DNA from: an uncultured Acidobacteriota bacterium | Lineage (GTDB): Bacteria; Acidobacteriota; Terriglobia; Bryobacterales; Bryobacteraceae | Direction of reading: 5' to 3' | Length of the DNA stretch: 64,000 nt | NCBI GenBank assembly: GCA_902826685.1 | Contig: CADEFT010000002.1 | Location: forward strand, 276,971-340,970 | Shown here: positions 46,024 to 57,585 of the stretch, piece by piece | Numbering within the stretch: the first letter of the stretch is position 1 | Layout: the number at the start of each line of letters is the position of its first letter | Program-made: the position numbers and the translations under genes | Notes under the pieces: model-generated | Seen by the model: the letters and a program-made list of their open reading frames with translations, nothing else | What the model was told of the DNA's origin: nothing | Database searches by the model: none

Positions 46024-47342
46024 GCGGAGGCCTCCGCCATCGCTTCTTCGAAGATGGCGCCGGTACGGTCGATATCGGCTTCGGTGTGCGCGGCCGAAAT
46101 AGACCACTGCTTCACTGCGATAGGGAAGCAATACACGCCGCGGTCCACCAGAAGCAGCCGCAAATCGGTATCGAGCGTGAAGTCGTGATGCGCCGCCATG
46201 TCATGCCAATCGGCGGGCGCATGATCCATGAAGTAAGGGCAGAATGCCGAGCATTCCCGCGCCACCACGGCCGTCGTATTTCCGAACGCCGTGGTGAGGT
46301 GGCGTTCAAGCCGGGCGCCCAGCGCGCCGATGTAACGGAACACTTCGCCTCCCCCTTCCATCAGCCGTTTGATGGTGGCGATGGCGGCGGCCGTGGGCGC
46401 CGGGTGCGCGTTATAAGTGCCCGCCAGCAGGACGCGCTTGGAAGCGTCCGGGTGAACGAAGGAATTCATCAATTCGCGCTTGCCGCCGAGCGCCGCCATC
46501 GGATAGCCGTTGGCCAGCGCCTTGCCGTAGACCACCAGATCCGGATGCACGCCGCAAACCGAGGCGTAGCCGCCGGGGGCGTGGCGGAATCCGGTCTTCA
46601 CCTCGTCGAAAATCAGCACGAAGCCCAGACGGTCGGCCAACAGGCGCAGCCCTTCGAGATAGCCCGGCTTGGGATGCACGATGCCGACATTCTGCAGGAT
46701 GGGTTCGGTGATGAGCGCGGCCACCGGATATTGGCCGCAAACCCATTCCACCGATTCGAGGTCGTTGAAGTTGATGGGGTGAATCAGCCTGGCGTGCGCC
46801 TCCGGAATGCCGGCGCTGATGCCGCGAAACGGATATTCGCCGGGGGAGACGCGCGGCCCGATCTGATCGAGCGGCGTCATCAGATTGCAGGCGACGTCGT
46901 TGTGCCAGCCGTTGTAGCCTCCCTGCATGACGATGACGTGATCGCGTCCCGTGACGGCGCGCGCGGCGCGAATGGCCTGATACGTTGCCTCGCTCCCGGT
47001 ATTCAGAAATTGCACCGACTCACACCACGGCGCGCAAGCGGTGACCAGTTCCGCCAACTCGCCTTCCATCACCGTAGTGCCCGAGCCGTAGAGGCTGGCA
47101 TCGGAATCGAGCGCCGCTTTCACGGCCGCGGTTACCGCCGGATCGTTGTGCCCCAGAATGTGCGGAGCGAAGGCGGCATGATAATCGATGTAGACGTTGC
47201 CGTCGGCGTCCCACAGGTTGGCGCCGCGCGCCTTCACGAATACGATCTCCGGCTTGGCGGCGCGGTTGGTGGAGACTACGCCGCCTGGAATCGAGCGGCG
47301 ATTCCTCTGTAGGATCTTCTGGGACTCTGGGTAAGCGCGCAT
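46005..47342 (-). CDS. Class III PLP aminotransferase (glutamate-1-semialdehyde-mutase-like)
   Basis: 445 residues. It begins like HemL relatives (SQKILQRNRRSIPGGVVSTNR). PLP-binding parts are FLNTGSEATYQAIRAARAVTGRD, GGYNGWHND, LIFDEVKTGFRHAPGGY and the lysine in DLVVYGKALANGYPMAALGGK. True HemL has a stricter set of residues. This protein is closer to the many aspartate-aminotransferase-family proteins of unknown substrate, so its amino donor is not assigned. It is a single gene, convergent with the DUF547 gene. Confidence 0.85.
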   Translation of the reverse strand: MRAYPESQKILQRNRRSIPGGVVSTNRAAKPEIVFVKARGANLWDADGNVYIDYHAAFAPHILGHNDPAVTAAVKAALDSDASLYGSGTTVMEGELAELVTACAPWCESVQFLNTGSEATYQAIRAARAVTGRDHVIVMQGGYNGWHNDVACNLMTPLDQIGPRVSPGEYPFRGISAGIPEAHARLIHPINFNDLESVEWVCGQYPVAALITEPILQNVGIVHPKPGYLEGLRLLADRLGFVLIFDEVKTGFRHAPGGYASVCGVHPDLVVYGKALANGYPMAALGGKRELMNSFVHPDASKRVLLAGTYNAHPAPTAAAIATIKRLMEGGGEVFRYIGALGARLERHLTTAFGNTTAVVARECSAFCPYFMDHAPADWHDMAAHHDFTLDTDLRLLLVDRGVYCFPIAVKQWSISAAHTEADIDRTGAIFEEAMAEASAYLLRK

Positions 47343-47405
47343 GGTTCATGATATCCGCGTTGCGGTTCGGATTCCCAGCGCGCTAGCCTGAAATGACGAT
47401 TCCCA

Positions 47406-48266
47406 ATGGCTTGGTTTACCCGTAAGTCCCCCAGCGTATCCACGGCACAAGACGGCGCCGACAGAACGGTCCGTACCGAAGGCTTGTGGCAGAAGTGCGA
47501 TGGCTGCGGCCAGATCATCTGGCGCAAGGCTCTCGACGACAACCAGCAGTTGTGCCCCAAATGCGGCCATCACTTCAAGATCGATGCCCGCTCGCGGCTC
47601 GCGCTGCTGTTCGACGAGGGTCTGTTCCGTGAGTACGACATGAGCATGGAGTCCACCGATCCCCTGGATTTCGCCGATTCCAAGCCCTATAAGAAGCGCT
47701 TGCGCGATATGCAGGAAACGGTGGAGATGAAAGACGCCGTTGTCTCCGCCGAAGGGAAGCTGGCCGGACGGATGGTGAGCGTGTGCGCGCTGGAGCTGCG
47801 GTTCATCGGCGGCAGCATGGGCTCGGTGATGGGGGAAAAGATCACGCGGGCCATTGAGCGCAGCCTGGAAAAGAAGATTCCACTGGTCGTCATTTCGGCG
47901 TCTGGCGGCGCGCGCATGCAGGAAGGCGCCATCAGCCTGATGCAGCTTGCCAAGATCTCGGCCGCGTTGATGCGGCTCGACGAAGCGAAAATTCCCTACA
48001 TCAGCGTCCTCACCGACCCCACCACCGGCGGCGTGACGGCGAGCTTTGCCATGCTGGGCGATCTGAACATCGCCGAGCCCGGCGCGCTCATCGGTTTCGC
48101 CGGGCCGCGCGTGATCGAACAAACCATCCGCCAGAAGCTGCCCGAGGGTTTCCAGCGCAGCGAGTTCCTGCTGAAGCACGGCTTCCTCGACGACGTGGTG
48201 AAGCGCAACGAAATGAAGAGCTACATCGCCAAGGCGTTCCATTTCTTCTGCGGTCCGGCCGTATGA
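47406..48266 (+). CDS. accD: Acetyl-CoA carboxylase carboxyltransferase subunit beta
   Basis: 286 residues. The N-terminal zinc ribbon (CDGCGQIIWRKALDDNQQLCPKCGHH) is followed by the crotonase-like carboxyltransferase domain: GGSMGSVMGEKITRAIE, LVVISASGGARMQEGAISLMQLAK and TDPTTGGVTASFAMLGDLNIAEPGALIGFAGPRVIEQTI. With AccA it makes malonyl-CoA, the first step of fatty acid synthesis. accA is not adjacent. The stop overlaps the next gene by 4 bases. Confidence 0.97.
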   Translation: MAWFTRKSPSVSTAQDGADRTVRTEGLWQKCDGCGQIIWRKALDDNQQLCPKCGHHFKIDARSRLALLFDEGLFREYDMSMESTDPLDFADSKPYKKRLRDMQETVEMKDAVVSAEGKLAGRMVSVCALELRFIGGSMGSVMGEKITRAIERSLEKKIPLVVISASGGARMQEGAISLMQLAKISAALMRLDEAKIPYISVLTDPTTGGVTASFAMLGDLNIAEPGALIGFAGPRVIEQTIRQKLPEGFQRSEFLLKHGFLDDVVKRNEMKSYIAKAFHFFCGPAV

Positions 48267-49824
48267 AGCTGTGGTGCGCGGCGCTGCTGGCCGGCGCGCT
48301 CGCTGGAGCCGATTTCGACATCCTGATTCGCAATGGCCGGGTGGTGGATGGATCGGGCAATCCGTGGTTCCGCGCCGATGTCGGCATCAAGGCCGGCAGG
48401 ATCGCCTCCGTGGGTTCGTTTCCCCACTCGACGGCGGATAGGGTGATCGATGCCAAAGAGCGCGTGATCGCGCCGGGATTCATCGATGTCCACACGCACA
48501 TCGAGGGCGGTATCGACAAGGTGCCGCGCGGCGACAACTACCTGCTCGACGGCGTGACCACGGTGGTGACCGGCAACTGCGGCGGCTCGGAGCATCCGTT
48601 GAGCGAGTGGTTCCGCAAGCTGGAGCGGACCGGCATCGGCCTGAACGTCGCCAGCCTGGTGGGGCACAACACCGTGCGGCGGCAGGTGATGGGGACCGCC
48701 AACCGGCTGGCGGCGGCGGAAGAGATCGCGCGCATGCAGGCGCTGGTGGAAGAGGCGATGACCCAGGGCGCGGTGGGTTTTTCCACCGGCCTCATCTATA
48801 TTCCCGGCACCTACAGCAATGCGGACGAAGTGGCCGCCCTGGCGAAACCGGCGGGCAAACATGGAGGCGTCTACGCCTCGCACATGCGCGATGAGGGCGA
48901 GAAGGTGCTGGCGGCGATTGACGAGGCGGTCCGCGCGGGCAGGGAAGCCGGCGCGCGCGTACAGCTTTCCCATTTCAAGATCGACAACCGGCGTCTGTGG
49001 GGATCGGCCGTGAAGTCGCTCGATCTGGTGGAGCGCTACCGCCGCGAGGGTGTCGACGTGGTGGTGGATCAATATCCCTACGACCGTTCGAGCACGAACC
49101 TCGGCATCACGCTGCCTTCGTGGGCGCTGGCCGATGACCCCGATGCGATCAGGGAACGGCTTTCCACGCCCGCCACGCGGCGCCGGATCACCGCGGATAT
49201 GGCCAAACGGCTCAGGGAATTGGGCCACCTGAATTATTCCTACGCCACCGTCGCCAACTTTGCACCCGACCGTTCTTACGAAGGCAAAACCATTACACAG
49301 ATCAATGTTTTGAAGAAGCGCCCGCGCACGGTGTCCGCCGAGATCCGGACGATCCTCGACCTGATGGCGGCTGGCGGGGCGCAGATGGTGTATCACTCCA
49401 TGGGTACGGCGGATGTGGAGCGCATCATGCGCTATCCCAATACGGCCGTGGCCTCCGATGGCGGCGTACGCGAGTTCGGGGTAGGAATGCCGCATCCGCG
49501 CTCTTACGGAACCAACGCGCGGGTGTTGGCGGAGTTTGTTCGTGTCCGCAAAGTGCTGACGCTTGAAGACGCCGTGCGACGGATGACGTCGCTGCCGGCC
49601 CGCACCTTCGCGCTGCGGGAGCGCGGCCTAGTGCGCGAAGGGATGGCCGCGGATCTGCTGGTGATCGACACCGCCAGAGTAGCGGACAAGGCCACTTTCC
49701 AGCAGCCGCACCAATATTCGGAAGGCTTCGACTGGGTTCTGGTGAACGGCACCGTGATGGTGGAAGACGGCAAGCTGACCGAAGCCCGCGGCGGACGCGT
49801 GTTGCGGCACAGGAGCGTGACGCC

Positions 49825-49828
<4 letters not shown>
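48263..49828 (+). CDS. Exported N-acyl-D-amino-acid deacylase-like amidohydrolase
   Basis: 521 residues starting at the ATGA overlap. A short hydrophobic N-terminus (MKLWCAALLAGALAGA) suggests export. D-aminoacylase features are FIDVHTHIEGG (HxH), a conserved Cys in VVTGNCGGS, GFSTGLIYIPGTYSN, YASHMRDEGEKV, LSHFKID and ASDGGVREFG. Related enzymes deacylate N-acyl-D-amino acids or dipeptides of wall origin; the exact substrate is open. It is translationally coupled both to accD and to the ABC-F gene, though no metabolic link is obvious. Confidence 0.88.
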
Positions 49829-51732
<1,904 letters not shown>

Positions 51733-51752
51733 GCAATGAAAGCGGTGAGGTG

Positions 51753-52130
51753 ATGGATCCAGACGCTGACGCGAGCCGAGACGCTACGCTAGGCTCGTTC
51801 CTCAACCACGTTTTTTACTTTGCCAAGTTTGATGAGCAGCGATTCCGTGACGAGCACGAGCATTGCCTTGCTTGCTGGCGGACCATCACCACCAATGGCA
51901 CGCCAAATGTCGATCATGACGGTTACGTTACTTTGCATGAAGTTCAATACGCTGGGTTTCCGGTTTCAGTCCAATACGCTTGGGCATGCAAGGAATGCTT
52001 CGCCAACTATCGCGAAGCATACGGCTGGGAGCTATCGGGCGGGAGCGTTCCCGAGATCTCGAATGAAACCCAACGCGCCTTCAGCGCCGCGTACCGGCAG
52101 CATCTTGCGCGGATCAAGCGAAAACCGTAA
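51753..52130 (+). CDS. Small Cys-pair protein of unknown function
   Basis: 125 residues from an ATG with ggtgagg just ahead. Two CxxC pairs (HCLACWRTIT near 38 and WACKECFANY near 78) with nearby His residues suggest one zinc site holding a small beta domain (GYVTLHEVQYAGFPVSVQYAW). No family is recognised. Base composition is lower in GC and codon use freer than in the upstream genes. It lies 20 bases after the ABC-F gene but next to a toxin module, so it may belong to accessory DNA. Confidence 0.55.
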   Translation: MDPDADASRDATLGSFLNHVFYFAKFDEQRFRDEHEHCLACWRTITTNGTPNVDHDGYVTLHEVQYAGFPVSVQYAWACKECFANYREAYGWELSGGSVPEISNETQRAFSAAYRQHLARIKRKP

Positions 52131-52261
52131 CAGCCGTTTGCGCGGCCCCGCTATCGATTCCAAACTGCGGCAGAGCGGCCGTTTCGATTCGGAGTGCTTT
52201 CAGGCGGCGGGCGCAACCGGTTTGACAGGCTGGAGGCTTTTCTTGTTTCCGCTAGACTGGA

Positions 52262-52483
52262 ATGGCAATGGTCACAATCGAGCCGATTCGCATCGAAGTG
52301 GAGCGTGAAGAAGACGGCCGTATTCTTGCCTCAGTGCCCGATCTGCCAGGCGTAATGGCCTATGGAGTCACCGAGGCGGAAGCGGTTCGCAAAGCGAAGG
52401 CGATCGCTCTGCAAGTGCTCGCCGACATGATCGAGAGCGGAGAAGATGTACCCGAATCTCTGCGCCTGCTGTTTGCCGCATGA
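52262..52483 (+). CDS. hicB: HicB-family antitoxin
   Basis: 73 residues: IEVEREEDGRILASVPDLPGVMAYGVTEAEAVRKAKAIALQVLADMIESGEDVPE, the partial RNase H-like fold of HicB. It has no added HTH domain, so it is a minimal HicB. A start two codons later (ATGGTC) is equally possible. It is placed before hicA, the reverse of the classic hicA-hicB order but common in short modules. Its stop overlaps the hicA start by 4 bases. Confidence 0.88.
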   Translation: MAMVTIEPIRIEVEREEDGRILASVPDLPGVMAYGVTEAEAVRKAKAIALQVLADMIESGEDVPESLRLLFAA

Positions 52484-52692
52484 GCGCATGGCGCGCCACG
52501 AAGGCCAAACGAGTGTATGCCGCTTTGCAGCGCATCGGCTGGACCCTCAAGAAACAGGTTGGCTCTCATCGAAAGCTCCAGCGCAACGGTTGGCCTAACT
52601 ACACCTTCTGCTTCCACGACGGCGAAGAGGTGGGTCCGGTCGCTCTGGCCAAGATCGGTAAAGAGACAGGGCTCCGGCCTGAAAACCTCTAG
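52480..52692 (+). CDS. hicA: HicA-family mRNA interferase toxin
   Basis: 70 residues with the dsRBD-like HicA fold: RATKAKRVYAALQRIGWTLKKQVGSHRKLQRNGW, containing the catalytic His in GSHRKL, then YTFCFHDGEEVGPVALAKIGKETGL. HicA cleaves mRNA independently of the ribosome unless bound by HicB. The two genes are flanked by similar 17-base sequences (52214 and 52701). Confidence 0.9.
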   Translation: MSAWRATKAKRVYAALQRIGWTLKKQVGSHRKLQRNGWPNYTFCFHDGEEVGPVALAKIGKETGLRPENL

Positions 52693-52723
52693 TGGAACGA
52701 CAACGGTTTGACAAGGCAAAGTG

Positions 52724-54040
52724 TCAGAGAATCTGTTCCGACCAATTCTCCAAAATCTGCTTCACCTTCTGGCAATACTGATCGGCGAGGGCGCCGTCGA
52801 TCAGGCGATGATCGAACGTCAGCGCGAGATAGCAGACCGAGCGGATGGCGATGGCGTCGTCGATCACCACCGGCGTCTTTTCCACGGCGCCGACGCCCAG
52901 AATCGCCACCTGCGGCTGGTTGATGACCGGCGTCGCGAAGACGCTGCCGAAGCTGCCGAAATTGGTCAGGGAGAACGTTCCGCCCTGCACCTCGTCGGGC
53001 TTGAGCTGGCGCGAGCGGGCGCGATTGGCGAGATCGACGATCGACCGCTGCAGGCCCACCACGTTCTTCTCGTCGGCATTGCGGATGACCGGAACGATCA
53101 GCCCGTTGCCGCCGTCTAGCGCCACGGCGATGCCGATGTTGATGTCGTTGTGGTAGATGACGTTGGTGCCTTCAATCGACGCGTTGACGATGGGGAAGGC
53201 GCGCAGCGCCTCGGAGGCCGCCCGCACGATGAACGGCAGGAAAGTGAGCGAGAATCCATTGCGTTCCTGGAAACCGGCCTTCACCTTGTCGCGCAGCTTG
53301 GCCACCTTGGTCATATCCACCTTATGAACGGTGGTGACATGGGCGGAGGTGCGCTTGGAGAAGACCATGTGCTCGGCGATCTTCTGGCGCATGACGCTCA
53401 TCGGTTCCACGCGCGCTTTGGCGGCGGCGGGACGTGCGACGGGCGGCGCGGCGGGCGCCGGAGCTTCGGCGGCCGGTGGGGGAGGAGCCGGGGCGGCCGA
53501 CGCGGCCACGGTACGCGCACCCTGCGCGGCCATGTAGGATTCCAGGTCCTGCTTGGTGATGCGGCCGCCGGCGCCGGTGCCGCGAATCTGATTCAGATCG
53601 ATGTTGTACTCGCGCGCCATCCGCTTCACCAGCGGCGACAACGGCCCGGCGGCTTCAGCGGCCGGAGCGGCGGCGGGCGCGGGCGCGGCGGGCGCCGCCG
53701 GTGGAGGAACCGGAGCCGGAGTCGCAGCCGGAGCCGCGGCGGCCTTGGGCTCTTCCTTGGCGGCCTGCTTGGCCTCCTGCGACGGCGGGGCGCCAGCGTC
53801 GGCGCCACCGTCCTTGATGCGCGCCACAACGGTGTTGATGGCGACCGTCTTGCCTTCTTCCACCAGCACGTCACCCAGCACGCCCGCGGCGGGCGAAGGA
53901 ATTTCGCTATCCACCTTATCGGTGGAAATTTCAAATAGCGGCTCGTCGCGCTCCACGCGATCCCCGGGCTTCTTCAGCCACCTGGTCAGCGTTCCTTCGA
54001 CGATGCTCTCGCCCATTTGGGGCATTACGACGTCAATCAT
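52724..54040 (-). CDS. 2-oxo acid dehydrogenase E2 (dihydrolipoamide acyltransferase)
   Basis: 438 residues. One lipoyl domain (1-75; lipoyl-Lys42 in EISTDKVDSEIPSPAAG) is followed by a long Ala/Pro linker, an E3-binding domain (LSPLVKRMAREYNIDLNQIRGTGAGGRITKQDLESYM), a second Ala/Pro linker and the catalytic domain (AHVTTVHKVDMTK, SLTNFGSFGSVFATPVINQPQVAILG, LTFDHRLIDGALAD). It resembles 2-oxoglutarate or branched-chain enzyme E2 more than pyruvate E2, but the substrate cannot be fixed. The E3 and octanoyltransferase genes are directly upstream in the same operon; E1 is not here. Confidence 0.92.
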   Translation of the reverse strand: MIDVVMPQMGESIVEGTLTRWLKKPGDRVERDEPLFEISTDKVDSEIPSPAAGVLGDVLVEEGKTVAINTVVARIKDGGADAGAPPSQEAKQAAKEEPKAAAAPAATPAPVPPPAAPAAPAPAAAPAAEAAGPLSPLVKRMAREYNIDLNQIRGTGAGGRITKQDLESYMAAQGARTVAASAAPAPPPPAAEAPAPAAPPVARPAAAKARVEPMSVMRQKIAEHMVFSKRTSAHVTTVHKVDMTKVAKLRDKVKAGFQERNGFSLTFLPFIVRAASEALRAFPIVNASIEGTNVIYHNDINIGIAVALDGGNGLIVPVIRNADEKNVVGLQRSIVDLANRARSRQLKPDEVQGGTFSLTNFGSFGSVFATPVINQPQVAILGVGAVEKTPVVIDDAIAIRSVCYLALTFDHRLIDGALADQYCQKVKQILENWSEQIL

Positions 54041-54735
54041 GCGATGCTCTCCGTTAGCAGAGCCGCTTCCAGGCGGCTTTGTTTCAAGTCTCTTTGTGGT
54101 TGCGCGTCTAATTGAAAAACGCGGCTGAAATGCCCGCTCAGGCGCGACAGGGCCTGGTCGCGGCTGGCGGTGGAACCCAGTTCGGCCATCGACGTTACCG
54201 GCTTGGCCAGGCCACAGGGGACGATGTACTGAAAATACCGCAGGTCGGTGCCGATGTTGAGCGCCAGGCCATGCGTGGTGACCCAGCGGCTCAGGTGCAC
54301 ACCGATGGCGCAGATTTTGCGCTCCCCCACCCAGACGCCCGTGCAGCCTTCCAGCCGGCCCGCCTCGATCCGGAAATCGGCCAGCGTATCGATGACCACC
54401 TGCTCAAGCGCGCGAACATAAGCCATCACGTCGCGACGCCACTCGCGCAGGTCGAAGATGGGCCAGGCCACCAGTTGGCCGGGCCCATGATATGTAATGT
54501 CGCCGCCCCGATCGGTATTGGTGAACAGCACACCGGCGCGAGCCAGCACCTCTTCGCTCGCCAGCAAGTGGCCGGGCTTGCCGTTGCGGCCCATGGTAAG
54601 CACATGGTCGTGCTCGAGAAACAGAAGCTGATCCGGGATCTCCCCGGCTTTCCGCTGGAGCATGAGGCTCTTCTGCAGCGCGTCGGCTTCGAGGAACCCG
54701 ATACGCCCCAGATCGCGGACGCTGCAATTACGCAT
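54037..54735 (-). CDS. lipB: Octanoyl-[ACP]:protein octanoyltransferase
   Basis: 232 residues from the ATG at 54735, which overlaps the lpdA stop by 8 bases; an in-frame earlier start lies inside lpdA and is rejected. LipB motifs are LLFLEHDHVLTMGRNGK, TDRGGDITYHGPGQLVAWPIFDL, GVWVGERKICAIGVHLSRWVTTHGLALN (active Lys) and YIVPCGLAKPVTSM (active Cys). It moves octanoate from ACP to lipoyl domains, such as that of the E2 encoded next, with which it overlaps by 4 bases. Confidence 0.95.
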   Translation of the reverse strand: MRNCSVRDLGRIGFLEADALQKSLMLQRKAGEIPDQLLFLEHDHVLTMGRNGKPGHLLASEEVLARAGVLFTNTDRGGDITYHGPGQLVAWPIFDLREWRRDVMAYVRALEQVVIDTLADFRIEAGRLEGCTGVWVGERKICAIGVHLSRWVTTHGLALNIGTDLRYFQYIVPCGLAKPVTSMAELGSTASRDQALSRLSGHFSRVFQLDAQPQRDLKQSRLEAALLTESIA

Positions 54736-56125
54736 TGATGGCCATTCCGTAGACGGCCTGGAAGGCTTCGCCCACCGCTTCATACAGCGTTGGATGCGCG
54801 TGGATCGTGTTGCGGAGCGTTTCGACGGTCGCCTCGGCCTCCATGGCCGCCACCCCTTCGGCGATCAGCTCATAGGCGTGATAGCCGATGATGTGGACGC
54901 CCAGAATCTCGCCGTATTTTTCGTCGGCCACCACCTTCACGAAGCCGTCGTGGGAGCCGACGATCGACGCCTTGCTGTTGGCGGCCATGGGAAACTTGCC
55001 TACCTTGACCTTGTAGCCGGCCGCCTTGGCCTGGGCTTCGGTGAGGCCGGCGCTGCCGATGCCGGGTTCGGTGTAGGTGGCTCCGGGAATCCGGTTCTTG
55101 TTGATGGCGACGGCGGACTTGCCGGCCGCGTGCGCCACGGCGATCATCCCCTCGGCGGTGGCGACGTGCGCCAGTTGCGGCGTGCCAGCCACGATATCGC
55201 CGATGGCGTAAAGCCCGGGCTCGGCGGTCTGCTGCATGCCGTTCACTTTGACGAAGCCGCGGTCAAGCTCCGCCTTCGTGTTCTCGATTCCCACGCTTTC
55301 AGTGTTGGGCTTGCGTCCCACCGCCACCAGCAGCTTCTCGGCCTCCATGACTTCCGATTTGCCGTTGGCCAGCGCCACCTTGATCTTCACGCCATTGGCG
55401 GTGCGTTCGATATTTTCCGCCTTGGCCCCGGTTTCACAGCGAATGCCGGTCTTTTTGAAAACGCGCTCCAGTTCCCCGGAGACTTCCTCGTCCTCGACCG
55501 GCACCAGCTTGGGCAGCATTTCGAGGACGGTCACCTTGGTGCCAAAGCGGTTGAAGATGGAAGCGAATTCGACGCCAACCGCGCCCGCTCCGATGACGAT
55601 CAGCGTCTTCGGAATCGTGCGCATGTTGAGGATTTCCACGTTGGTCAGAATCACTTCCGGGTCGGGCTTCAGCCCCGGCAGCATGCGCGCCTCCGAACCC
55701 GTGGCGAGAACGATTTTCTTGGCTTCGAGCGTCTGCTGGCCCTTGTCGGAGGTGACGATCACCTTGCCGTTGCCGGCGAGCTTACCCATCCCCTTGATGA
55801 CATCGACCTTGTTCTTCTTCATCAGGAAGTCGACGCCCTTGGCGTGCTTGTCGACCACGCTTTGTTTGCGGTCGACGACCTTGGGATAGTCCAGGCGCGG
55901 ATTGTCGCAGAGAAATCCTTCCGATGCCCCATGCAGGAAATGCTGCCAGACCTCGGCCCCGTGCAGCAGGGCTTTGGTGGGAATGCAGCCCACATGCAGG
56001 CAGGTACCGCCGAGTTTGGGGTCTTTTTCGACGATGGCTGTTTTCAGTCCGTACTGACCGGCGCGGACGGCGGCGGAATAGCCGCCCGGACCGCTACCGA
56101 TGATGACAAGATCGTAGGAAGACAC
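54728..56125 (-). CDS. lpdA: Dihydrolipoyl dehydrogenase (E3)
   Basis: 465 residues. FAD-binding GSGPGGYSAAVRAGQYG, redox disulfide C42/C47 in GGTCLHVGCIPTKALL, NAD-binding GAGAVGVEFASIFNRFG, YAIGDIVAGTPQLAHVA and the C-terminal active-site motif IHAHPTLYEAV are all present. It reoxidises dihydrolipoamide on E2. It is the first gene of the lpdA-lipB-E2 operon, all on the minus strand and overlapping. Confidence 0.96.
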   Translation of the reverse strand: MSSYDLVIIGSGPGGYSAAVRAGQYGLKTAIVEKDPKLGGTCLHVGCIPTKALLHGAEVWQHFLHGASEGFLCDNPRLDYPKVVDRKQSVVDKHAKGVDFLMKKNKVDVIKGMGKLAGNGKVIVTSDKGQQTLEAKKIVLATGSEARMLPGLKPDPEVILTNVEILNMRTIPKTLIVIGAGAVGVEFASIFNRFGTKVTVLEMLPKLVPVEDEEVSGELERVFKKTGIRCETGAKAENIERTANGVKIKVALANGKSEVMEAEKLLVAVGRKPNTESVGIENTKAELDRGFVKVNGMQQTAEPGLYAIGDIVAGTPQLAHVATAEGMIAVAHAAGKSAVAINKNRIPGATYTEPGIGSAGLTEAQAKAAGYKVKVGKFPMAANSKASIVGSHDGFVKVVADEKYGEILGVHIIGYHAYELIAEGVAAMEAEATVETLRNTIHAHPTLYEAVGEAFQAVYGMAINA

Positions 56126-56152
56126 TAACGCATTCTAACATCGAGCCCACGG

Positions 56153-57583
56153 CTATTCGGCGCGGATGGCCTCGCCCGAGACCACCAGCGCCAGGCGTTC
56201 GCCCGGCTGAATGGCCACCGCTTCGGGCTCCACGCCCTGGCTTAGAAAGAATTCCCGCAGGGCGGCGGCGCGCTCGGAACCGGCATTGCTCGAATCGGGC
56301 GCCGGGGTGTGTTCGATAGCCAGTTTCAAGCCTGGATAAGCGCTCACCAGTCCGGCAATGCGGGCCAGTTTCTCGCGCACTTCCGGCCGGGCCGCCAGGC
56401 TCCGGGTGTCGAAGAAATCCTCGGGCATGTCCATTTCGAGGCCCCGCGGCGTATCGCGAGTTTCGGCCACCGAGGCCAACTGGCCCAATAGCCTGCGCCG
56501 GGAAAGCTGGCGCGCCAGGCGGGCGCGGTTGCGCGTCTCCTGCGCCTCTAGCGCCAGTTGCTTTTGCCGCTCCTCGGAAATGGCGCGATCCAGTTGCGCG
56601 CGCCGCGTCTGAGCCTGGGCTTCGAGCGATTCCGACTCGGCTTTGAGCTTGGCCTTCTCCATGCTGGCGCGTTCGGCTTCGGCCCGCAGGCGGCGCTCGG
56701 ACTCGGCATCGGCGAGCGCCCGAGCCTTCGATTCGCGCTCGGCCGCGAGTTTGCGCTCGGCCGCCAGCTTCTCCTCCTGTTGCCGCGTGAGCGAGATGAC
56801 CCGCGCATCCTCGGCCCGCTGCACCGATTCGCGCGCCAGCATGCTGACCGATTTCCAACTGACCTGGCGGTCATGGTAATCCTCGGCCGAAGCGAGCGCT
56901 TTGGACGCCCTTTCGAACACTTCCTTGGCATGGGTATCGGCGCCGCTGAGCCGGGCGATCCGAACGGCGTTGCGCGCTTCAATCAATTCGATGGGGATTT
57001 TCGGGCTCCAGGTGGGCGGCTGGGCGCTGCCGGTGCCCGCATACTGCCCGCGCTGCAGCAGCTCATAGCGCGCGTCGATGACATCCCATTGCCCCTTGGT
57101 GTCGGGGCGGATTTCGTTTTCCATCACCACCACGTCGCTTGGCTGGGTGACGGCGAAATAGGGCTCGGCGGTGACGATGAGGCCGAAGACCTGCAGTTCG
57201 GTGGTCACTTCGATTCTGCTCTTATTGCCATCGAGCAGCAATTCGCCCAAGTTGCGCGGGCGGCCTTCGGGAGTGATCGCCCAAAGAACGTAGGTGAGAT
57301 ATTCCGGACCCACCGAATAAGCCGCATTCAGGCGCTGGAAGCTGGCGGCGATAGCAATGCGGCCCTGCTTGCTCTCGATTCGCGCCTTGCCGCCGCTTTT
57401 GGGCATGATGGCGGTGCCCCGGAAGTCGATTTCGGTGGCGCCGCTGCGATGGCGGTAGTTGACGGCCTTGGTGGAACGCGCCACCACGTTCACCCGGAAG
57501 GTGACCGCGGGCGGCTGGGTTTGGGCCTGCCCCGGCGCGGAGTACAGCAGGCAGACCATGAGGATGCGGAGAACCTTGCCCAT
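56153..57583 (-). CDS. Exported coiled-coil protein with degenerate OmpA-like C-terminus
   Basis: 476 residues from the ATG at 57583, where a signal peptide begins (MGKVLRILMVCLLYSAPGQAQ); a longer start adds 12 non-signal residues. A beta-rich N-terminal domain (about 25-160) is followed by a helical stretch and a long charged coiled coil (about 265-365, rich in AER/EES/RAL). The C-terminal 90 residues (ARPEVREKLARIAGLVSAYPGLKLAIEHTPAPDSSNAGSERAAALREFFLSQGVEPEAV) resemble an OmpA/MotB peptidoglycan-binding domain, although the key Asp/Arg pattern is incomplete. It likely spans the periplasm. ubiX lies 2 bases upstream. Confidence 0.65.
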   Translation of the reverse strand: MGKVLRILMVCLLYSAPGQAQTQPPAVTFRVNVVARSTKAVNYRHRSGATEIDFRGTAIMPKSGGKARIESKQGRIAIAASFQRLNAAYSVGPEYLTYVLWAITPEGRPRNLGELLLDGNKSRIEVTTELQVFGLIVTAEPYFAVTQPSDVVVMENEIRPDTKGQWDVIDARYELLQRGQYAGTGSAQPPTWSPKIPIELIEARNAVRIARLSGADTHAKEVFERASKALASAEDYHDRQVSWKSVSMLARESVQRAEDARVISLTRQQEEKLAAERKLAAERESKARALADAESERRLRAEAERASMEKAKLKAESESLEAQAQTRRAQLDRAISEERQKQLALEAQETRNRARLARQLSRRRLLGQLASVAETRDTPRGLEMDMPEDFFDTRSLAARPEVREKLARIAGLVSAYPGLKLAIEHTPAPDSSNAGSERAAALREFFLSQGVEPEAVAIQPGERLALVVSGEAIRAE

Positions 57584-57585
57584 CC

